Assembly: GCA_021397845.1 (NCBI GenBank)
Contig: CM038041.1
Coordinates: 144,872,780-144,936,779, forward strand
Reading direction: 5' to 3'
Length of the DNA stretch: 64,000 nucleotides
DNA from: Areca catechu
Lineage: Eukaryota > Streptophyta > Magnoliopsida > Arecales > Arecaceae
Positions 51,501-60,901 of the stretch are shown here, one piece after another; the stretch's first letter is position 1; each line of letters begins with the position of its first letter. Made by a program: the position numbers and the translations under genes. Under the pieces are notes generated by a model. That model had not been told where the DNA came from. It made no database searches and saw only the letters and a list, made by a program, of their open reading frames with translations.

Positions 51501-54500
51501 AGGGGAACTGGGTCCCGTGCCACCCTCCAGACCGAAGTCCAGGATATCGTGGGGGAACTGGGTTCCGCGTCACCTTCCAGACTGAACCCCGGGGTCGCAG
51601 GCTGGAGTTGAGCCTTGCGCGACTTACCGAGCTGTTCTCCAGGATTTCATGGGCGAACCGGGTTCCGCGCCACCTTCCAGACCGAAGTCCAGGATTTTGT
51701 ACCGGAACTCTGTTCCGTTATGCCGGAACTGGGATCCGGGCTTCATTTGTCAGGCTCGGGGTCGGACAGATGAGTTCCTGTAATGATGAAGAGCAAAGTT
51801 GCACCAAAGATGAACTTTAATTTTTGAGGAGAGATTCTTACATCCTTCGTGAGGTGGCAAAGCCACTCGCTTGGTGCGCTGGGAGGCGAGCCGCAGATGG
51901 TCGGACCTTCAGAGCTACCTATGGACATCTCCGGACTATATGGTCAGGAGGTAGGTGCGGGGTTTAATGAAGAGCTTGGCTGAATCAAGAGGCATGACTC
52001 CAGCTCGGCTCCATTTGATTTCAGCTTGGCTGAGCTGAGGAGCTTGACTTCAGCTCTTAACTTCGCCGGACTTGGAGTCGGACGGATGAGTCCCTGTGCT
52101 GGTGAAGGACAAAGTTGCACCAGAAAGGGGCTTTAATTATTGAGGAGGGATCCTTACCTCCTTCTTGGGATGGCAGAGCCGCTGGTTTGCTATGTTAGGA
52201 AGCTAGCCGTAAACGACTGGAACTCCAGAGCTTCTCATGGACATCTCCGGACTTTGAGCACAGCAAACGCCAAACTGTCAGTTTTCTCGGTAGATGGCAG
52301 GACTTCTTTGAGTCTCCGCGGACATCTCCGGACTGTGGGTAAGGCAAGAGCTGGGCTGAGAGTCATGCGGTAGATGCGGGGCTTAGCTCTTTGGTGCCGG
52401 AGAGCGTGGGATCCGGATCTTGATCAAGAATTCTTGCGCCAGGCTATGATCGGCTCGGGCAAGTCGCAGTGCTTGCCCTTGATAGTGGTACAGGAGCCCT
52501 TCCTGTAAAACTAAAACACAGTTTTTTATTTTATAAAGGTAACGCGGAAGGAGTTACCTGTTGAACTCTGGCTATATGAATAAACAAAGACATATCTCTT
52601 CCTTGTGCAGGCCGGAATTAGGTTCGTCGACCGCCATCTTGGGAGAGAGCGAGACTCCTTTGCACGTAAGAATACAACTCGGGTGCATGAGGGAGCAAGG
52701 CTCCGTTGCACGGGGAGCTTCGTGGCTTGGGGAGAAGCTCCATTGCACGGGAGTATAAGACTCCCGTTGCTTGGGAGGAAAGAGGCTCTTGTTGTATGGG
52801 AGGGAGTTTCGTTGCATGAGAGCATAAGGCCCCTATTGCATAGGAAGGTGGGCCTCCACTGCCTGGGAGGAAGTGAGACCTCTGTTGCATGAGGGAAATA
52901 ACTCCGTCGCGTGGAAGGAGAATGCCTCGTTGCATGGAGGAAGAGACTCCTGCTACGTGAGGGAGTGAGCTCCGTTGCATGGGAGCAAACTCCGTTGCAT
53001 GGGAAGGAACTTCATGGCATAGGGGGGGAGACTCCGCTGCATGGGAGGAGGCTCCGTTGCATGTTGCATGGGAGAGGAAGAGACTCCCGTTACATGAGGG
53101 AGTAAGCTCCGTTGCATGGGAGCAAACTCCGTTGCACGTTGCATGGGAGAGGAAGAGACTCCCGTTGCATGAGGGAGTAAGCTCCGTTGGATGGGAGCAA
53201 GCCCCGTTGCATGGGAGCATAATCTGTTGTATGGAGGGAAGCTCCGTTGGATGGGAGCAAGCCCCGTTGCATGGGCTTCTTTCTTCTTCACGATGGCCAG
53301 ATTCTTCCTCCCTCTCTTCTTCTTTCTTTCTCTCTTTTTTTTTTTTTTTTTAGTGGGGCTCTCTCTTGGATGGTGGCACCGCCGGGAGGTGGCCCCATCC
53401 TTGGCCTGATGCCTGTTGCCCGGTCAAGGGTGGCGATGCACCTTCACAGCTCAAGGTTTTTGGTCGAGGCTGCTCCTTGGAGCCTCAAGAGAGGGAGAAG
53501 TTCTCGTGCCCCCATCCCCGTGCCCCCGGTCTGCCTCCCAGGGACCAAAGACAAAGGTGGAAACCATCGTCCCACCTTGTTGAGGAGCGTGGATCTGCCC
53601 CCCTACCTGGCGCGCCAATCTGTTGCCGCCTAGATCGCCGTGGCCGGTAGCTCTTGCGTGGCCTAGGTGCGTGGGCTCCGTGCCAGCGTCACCGGGCTCG
53701 TTGGTCGGGGACGATCAAGGGGAACATAGTTGTAGTTGGGATGAAAGGGGCTTGGTACTGTAGTGGCCCTCCTGTGGGCCTCTCCGATGAGGAGTAATCT
53801 TCCTCCTTACTGTCCCTTCACCGGGCGATACTTGCAAAACAGGGGAGATCTGCGCCGGGGATTCCGGCAAAGGCATTCCGACGATCAAGTCAGCGGGACG
53901 ATCGAAGGAAATAAGAGACCTTTGAGACGGAGAGCTTGGGGGACTCTCCGCTACTAGAGGGTGATAGACAATGCCAGAGTGAAGAGAGTGTGTTGTCTCT
54001 TACCTCCTCTCCCCTCTTACCTCTTCCCGCTGCTCTTATATAGACGAGCGGCTCTTGGTGTTCAGAGGGGCACGTTCTTCTTGGTATAGGCCTGTGAAGC
54101 CTCTGCAGGCCTGGGAGGCTTAGGTAGGCTGGCCAGCTTCCCCTTTCTTGATGGCTCAAAAGATTGGCAGAGGAGCCCAGCGCCTCGGGTGTGGCACTAT
54201 TCACTAGTTAGTGTAAACGGTAGCTTAGGAAACTTAAATGCAAACCTTTCTTCGCAGGCGGCGTGTCCAGGACCCACGTGGAGGGGGATCCATGGAAAGA
54301 GCGCCGGGCCCACGTGGATGGACCCCTCGGGAAACGCACCGGGCCCACGTGAGTGAGACCGAACCGCGTGGTGCTCCCAGTGACCGCGCTGGCGGAGTAT
54401 GTGGCCGAGCTGGGGCCGAGGTGAAGAAGTACGTTGCCGCGCCAGCCTCTAAGGGGGATGCACGTCAGGGCTGAATGGATCTTGTTTACTACTGTAACAT

Positions 54501-55304
54501 ACGTTATTATAACCATTCATTTTTGTACTCATTTAATGCATAGGTTGGAGACTACAAAGACGTGATTTTTAATTTAAGTGGTATAGATCATGACAATATT
54601 TTAAAACACAAGAGGCATGAAGTGGCTAGGGTGGCATTTAGTGCCTAGGTGCTAGTCAAGTGTGTAGGTGGATGCCCGACCCAACCTTATTGTAGGTGTT
54701 GCCAATGATGCCACCACCACCACTAGAAGCAGGCCAGCAACAGCCACTATTGGTTGCTACAAGCAGTATCAGCACCACCATGGGAAGGAAAAGTTCTGCC
54801 AGCAGAATCACCATAGAATCGGTTGATGTAGCCAATGATGTACCATCTTAAAAATGAAAAAGGGGCAAGAGAGAGAAGAAGAAAATAACCAAAAAAAAAA
54901 AAAAAAAGGAAACTGACCGTTGATCTTCAATTGACAATTTCCATCCATTGCTTAACAATTGTTGATCTTTGGCTGATGATCATTGCCATTGCCAAGGTTA
55001 TTAGAGTTAGAAGCAATTGATTTGGTGGAACAATGGATGGGGAAAGTGATAAAGTTGAAATAAATTAGAGGTACTGTTTTGGTGGGTACCTAACCCATTT
55101 TTTTGAATCTGATCTGCTGAGTCAAGTGCCTGACTCGTGGTAGGCTGCTTGGGCCCAGGCCAGGCATCTAGAGTTCCAATTTGGTAGGCCACTCTTTAAG
55201 TCCATGGATCATGATGAACATGTGGTTCTTAAATTTGGATGCCCCATTATTAATTTTGGACTCAAGAGTAGATACCCTCTACTTTCAAGAGGAGCAAAGT
55301 CCAT

Positions 55305-55352
<48 letters not shown>

Positions 55353-58300
55353 TATTTCCAAAATCACGGAATATTTCTTTTTAGTTCCATTTTCAATTTT
55401 CGTGCCAAGAATTCCTTCCACATATTTCAAAAATATGAGCCTTGTCACTGTTGACTACTGTGTGTGCTCTCTTGTCCTTTCCACATATTTATGATAAATG
55501 TTACTAATCATAGTCTCTTTTGACTAGAAAAATATTCTTACTCTAGTCAGCAGATATAAACCTCACTAGTATAAGCAAAGGGCATTGTAATCCTTCACAA
55601 AACTGCTCAGAAGGAATGCAATGTTGATCTAGAAGCCAAATGACTTTAGAGAACATCATCTAGCTTGATTCAGCTTATATTGTACTTTTCACTATTTATA
55701 ACAAATTTAACATACTATTTGTAGTATGTCGTTTCTCTTTTTGTAATAAATCTAACTTACTAATCTTACTAATTTTGTTCTCTAAGAAAATGTTTACAAA
55801 AAATTATAATGGTGCTTTCTTATACTAGTGAGGTCTTGCTCTCCTAACTCAAGTAAGGAACTCGTATTGTTGCACAAGTCTTCAGTCTGTATGTTGGCCT
55901 GTGGTTAATTATATCATAAGCTTTTACAGCTTTGTCTTTTCACATACACAAACAATAGTTTTTTTTTATTAAAGGCAAAAGGGAAAGGGGGGATAAAAAC
56001 TCGTCGCAGCTACCCTCCACTGGGGCCCCCTCCCCGCCAGACCATGTTTGATATGGGCTGCATTTTTTGCTTGCCCTCTCCACCATAGGTGAGTATGTTA
56101 GCCTGACCCTGCTAAGTCGCCGGAGTAGTGTGCTCTCCCCCCACCCCGGTCACGTGCTCCATGGCGTACCCTGGATTTAATCGAGTCACCCGTAGGGGTC
56201 ATGCCTCGAACCCATGATCGGTGGGTAAGGGGTTTAAGCCTCTACCAACCGAGCTATTGCCTTAGCGATATAAACAAACAATATTAACAACAATGATCCC
56301 GTTAATTGGTTTCTTCTTGATGCATCCTGCAGAACAATGACTCCTTTCTAAGGCCAGGTTCTTTAAAATGAAGTTTCTGCTGATCATTCTCATTGGAGCT
56401 TACTAACCCTAACTTGAGATGGAGATCCTTAAGCACTTGGAAATGGTTTAGCAAGAGATGATTACCTTCTAATGATTTCTCTTATGGTGTTCTTAGCCTT
56501 TACCAGTGCCTATCCAAACCATCCTCTTATTTAATCTTTTCTACAAGTTCCTTTTAGCAAAAATCAAACTCAACACCCTTGTCTCTTTTAGACTTATTGT
56601 ATGAAATATACTTAAAGGTGTTCTTCAGTGCCCTACCAGCGTTTTCAAGTGTCCAACACTATCATCAGCTCAATAAAGCTGCTTTATAACTGTTTATGGA
56701 AATTCTTCAGGGTTCACGAAACCGTCCCGTACCGTCTGGTACGGGGCATACCGTACCGTACCAAGAGCCGGTACGGTTCAGCTATTAAAATCGATACAGC
56801 ATTAAAAAAATAAAAAAATTCAATTCCGTACCGGTATGGTACGGTACCATACAGGTACGTACCATTCGGTTTGGCCCGGTTCGGGCTCGGTTCAGGTCCA
56901 TTTCATGTTTGGTTCAGCAATCCTTGCTTGAGAAGGGGAATGTTTTTTTTAAAAAAATAATACCGATACACATGCCGGTATGGTATGATATGGACCGTAC
57001 CGTACCGGCCACTGACCGGTACGGGTCTCGGTACTGGTTCAGCGATGCTTGAAATTCTTTATTAAATCTGAGTAATTTCAACTATCGCAGAACAATCTAG
57101 AGTCACATGTATTAAGATAGTCTCAGAGGTCTCATTCTTCATGATAGAATCAGAATAGGGAAAATAATTTTTATGGGGAATCTGTATTTTCAAAACCCTA
57201 ACTACACCAGGTATCTGCTATTTTCTTAACTCTCTTTGTATATTTATGCATTTTCCCTTGTCTTTATTGGCATCTTGACATTGGATATTGTGGAAAAGTA
57301 AGATGCAACCATTGGAAGACTGCCTAAATTTTCTGTTCTTCAAACTTTATCATGTAAATGCTCTTATTAGAGCCTTTAGCCAAATCTGAATAGTTGCAAT
57401 AAGGCTGGATAGTTATATCATGGTGCTCTTAGAGCCTTACTCTTGACATAGTTTTGCCTGGTCACTCTACTTGTTATGACATTACTGGTGAAATCATGGT
57501 GAAGCATTTAATCGTACTGTTGTTTCATCTTCAGATTGGAGACCTCAAGGGACTATTTGGACTGTTTATGGTTCAAATGCAACTTCTTCGAGCAAAATTG
57601 AAAGTACTGGATGTTTCATATGGAGTAGGAACAGGTAGGTCTTGTCATATTAAAAGGGTCAATTAGCTGGTTCATTTCCACCTTAGAAAAAGATTTTGAG
57701 ACCCCCACCCTTTAGTCATCAAGACCAAAATATATGTTGAGCTCTGATCTTGGTGAGGCGAAGGTCAGTTATTGTTGTGACTGAATTCATGACATTATCT
57801 GATTCCAGGTAATACAGCTCTTATATACCATCATGGTAAACTTTTGGCTTTGTCAGAAGCAGATAAACCTTGTAAGTATTTTAACAATTGAATAAATCAA
57901 CGTCATATATTTGTTGATATTCTAGATTCCATTTTTGTTCCTCCAAAAAGTTGATATATCCAACTTTTGCAAATAGAAGTGGACCACCCTATTCAAGTTC
58001 TTGAATAAAAATTTACCTATGTACTACAAGTTAGCTGGTCTCTCATCAGTCAGATTAGAATTTAGCACTTACCTATCTTCTGGCTTGTTTCTTCTTTTGA
58101 GGTATTCATAATTAATAATTCAGTACTTCAATTACTGCTTTTTGCAGATGTTGTTAAAGTTCTAGAAGATGGAGATTTGCAAACCCTTGGGATGTTGGAC
58201 TATGACAACAGGTTGACACATTCATTCACTGCTCACCCAAAGGTTGACCCTTTCACTGGTAAGACTGAAGCCAAAGACCATATTATTTCTTGCAGCATAT

Positions 58301-60856
58301 TTGTATGACAGCCTTTTGATTTATGTTGACTCTTTGATGCAGATGAAATGTTTACTTTTGGATATTCACACACACCTCCCTATTGCACTTATCGAGTCAT
58401 TACTAAGGATGGAGTTATGCTTGATCCAGTGCCAATAACGATATCTGATCCTGTCATGATGCATGACTTTGCCATCACTGAAAACTATGCCATCTTCATG
58501 GACCTACCTTTGTTCTTCCAGCCAAAGGTGCTAGAATTATCATATGTTCTACTATCATATTTTTTTCATCTAGAGAGGACAATATTATTATGCTTTTGGG
58601 AAGGATAACCTGCATTTCCTGGTTCTGAAAAGGGACATGCAGTTTAGCTGCACTTTCTTGGTTCTTGACCTTGCTTTCCATTTATTTATTTCCAGGAAAT
58701 GGTGAAAGGAAAGTTAATCTTCAATTTTGATGCCACAAAGAAAGCTCGGTTTGGGGTACTTCCACGATATGCAAAGGATGATCATCATATTAGATGGTTT
58801 GAGCTTCCAAATTGCTTCATATTCCATAATGGTAATTCTCTTATTCTACTGTGGCTGTTCTTTGACTCGCTGATGTCACATGGTGCTTGAATAAGAAATT
58901 TAACTACATAATCTCATATATTGTTCTAGTGAGGCTTGATGTACTGGTAGAGATTAGTCATGTTGGTATACATGAAGGAAGCTAGTCATCAGTACAAGTT
59001 TTTTGTTTTTTATTTTCTCTTCTTAAATTAGTATGTATCTTCTCCATTCTTTCCTTCTTGTCTATGTATGCCATAGATATAATACATATGTTGCATATCA
59101 TGTAGTTTAGTGGTTGCTTTGGATTGGTTTTGCAAGAGTTTCATGGAATCAGTTGATTGAAATGTTGCACCTACTTTTCTGTTGCCAAATGTTGTTGATC
59201 TTGATGGGCTGACAATGATAGCTGCATCTTTCAGCCTAGACATCCCATTGACATTGTCAACTCATTGGTCGCCAGTAAGATGGGCATGTGCTTTGCACGT
59301 GCTCTATTAAATATGTAAGACCACATAACAGAAACAAAAACAAAACCATTATAAATAACAAAAAAAAACTTATTGTTAAGAAGCTGGACTAATACTAATA
59401 TGTAATGATATCCTGTTTAATGAACAACCGAACCAAACCAGAGCCAAACCGGCATGGTTTGGCTATAAATAATGGTTCTCCCCCTTTATAAATATATAAA
59501 AAAATAAGAACCGGTCCTGAACCGGCCCGAATCGCGACGAACCAGCCTGTTCGGCCGGTTCAGTCCGGTTTGGACTGGTTCGAACCGGTTTTCATTTTTT
59601 TTTGGTTGTTAGTTAAGAGAGGAGAGGAAGATAATTTTTTCTCAATTCACCAAGACTGGTACCCATACCGATATGGTATGGTATGGTATGGTACCTTACC
59701 ATATCGATCACATCGGTATGGATCCCGATACTGGTTCAGCGATCTTAAAACATGTATGAAATTTCAACACCATCCAATAGAGAGCTGGAGAAGGAACTCT
59801 TAAATGCATGTGAAGAAATTCTGACTGTTGGTTGGAGTAGTATTCAACCAACAACAGATAACCAATATTGTAAGGCTTTCTTTTTGAGTTGTTATTGAAT
59901 GATGAAATGGAATAGAGTGCCCCTATTTTTACCAAGAGTATATACACAACTTTTATCCTTTTGTAATATATACACAATGCAGGTAAATGTTCTTGGAAGG
60001 GAAACATGATAGGTACTAAAGAAATAAAGAAAATAAATTACTTATCATAAGATATTAATGGTTGAAATCGTTTGTTTAAGGAAATATGCAGTTAAGTTTG
60101 AGAGTGGTTCTTAAATGCATATAAGTTAATATTGTCGCCATTTTTGTTTCCATTATGCTTTATTTCCCTGTTTAAAGTCTTTAGCAGCCATGAAAAGGTA
60201 ATAAAATAATAAAAATGGGTTTGGATTTTCCAGGCCAAATTAATGATCATTCATAACGTTTAAACTTTAAAGTTTGTGGTCATTTTAAGCATTAAGCAAT
60301 GGCAGTAAAATAATTTTATTCTATCTCGGGTGCATAGTAATATGGGATAACCTGACACACAAGTCATGCACAAAGGACTCATGCATTTTGTGGAATTTCA
60401 CATAGTTTTTAGTCTAGCACCTTGTCTATTGTCAATCTAGATGCATTTTACATATTGGTAGGTTTGGTAAAGGGACTGAAATAATGCTAATCAATTAGAT
60501 GATATTAATAAATCTTGTTATTGTCTAGGATACTATAGTATTTTTTTCTATATTCATGCTTAGGTAGTTATATAAGCATTTCAAATTAACTGTATGAATC
60601 TGTATGATTAGCCAAAATATCCAGTATATTCTGGTATAACAACTAGAAATAGTCATTATAAGACTAAAAGTGAGTAATGCATGTTGTAAACCAAAAAAAA
60701 TTCTATTATTACATACATATATGTATGAATATCAAAGTATTACATAGATTATATTAGCCAGAAAAAGATTACATACGGGTGAAGGGATGGGAGGGGTAGC
60801 GTCAGTGCATGCATGTCGGTGCAGGTATGGGTGTGTGTTGTGGGGTTGGGGGGAGG

Positions 60857-60901
<45 letters not shown>

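Larger units (their letters stand above)
49368..54499 (-). mobile_element. Non-autonomous LTR retrotransposon, copy B, with 5-bp TSD
   Basis: TACGT flanks it exactly at 49363-49367 and 54500-54504. LTRs lie at 49368-50263 and 53621-54499, with 3,357 bp inside. Orientation is minus: the minus-strand PBS (TTGGCGCGCCAGGTAGGGG, about 53600-53618) abuts the right LTR and the PPT (GGGAGTGGAGGCATC, 50264-50278) abuts the left. There is no gag or pol. The interior carries the 50-bp array (50955-51720) and the MQR-type 21-bp field (52650-53290), as in copy A. The LTRs differ by few substitutions and short indels, so this copy is much younger than copy A. Confidence 0.92.

Noticed and set aside
50605..51573. 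322-codon open frame on the minus strand and several overlapping frames of 150-250 codons on the plus strand
   Set aside because: They all lie across the 50-bp array; openness in many frames of both strands comes from the repeat unit and no domain is recognisable.
56250..56272. Possible tRNA gene from A/B-box-like sequences
   Set aside because: No cloverleaf can be formed by eye; the boxes sit in a duplicated SINE with an A-rich tail and TSD.
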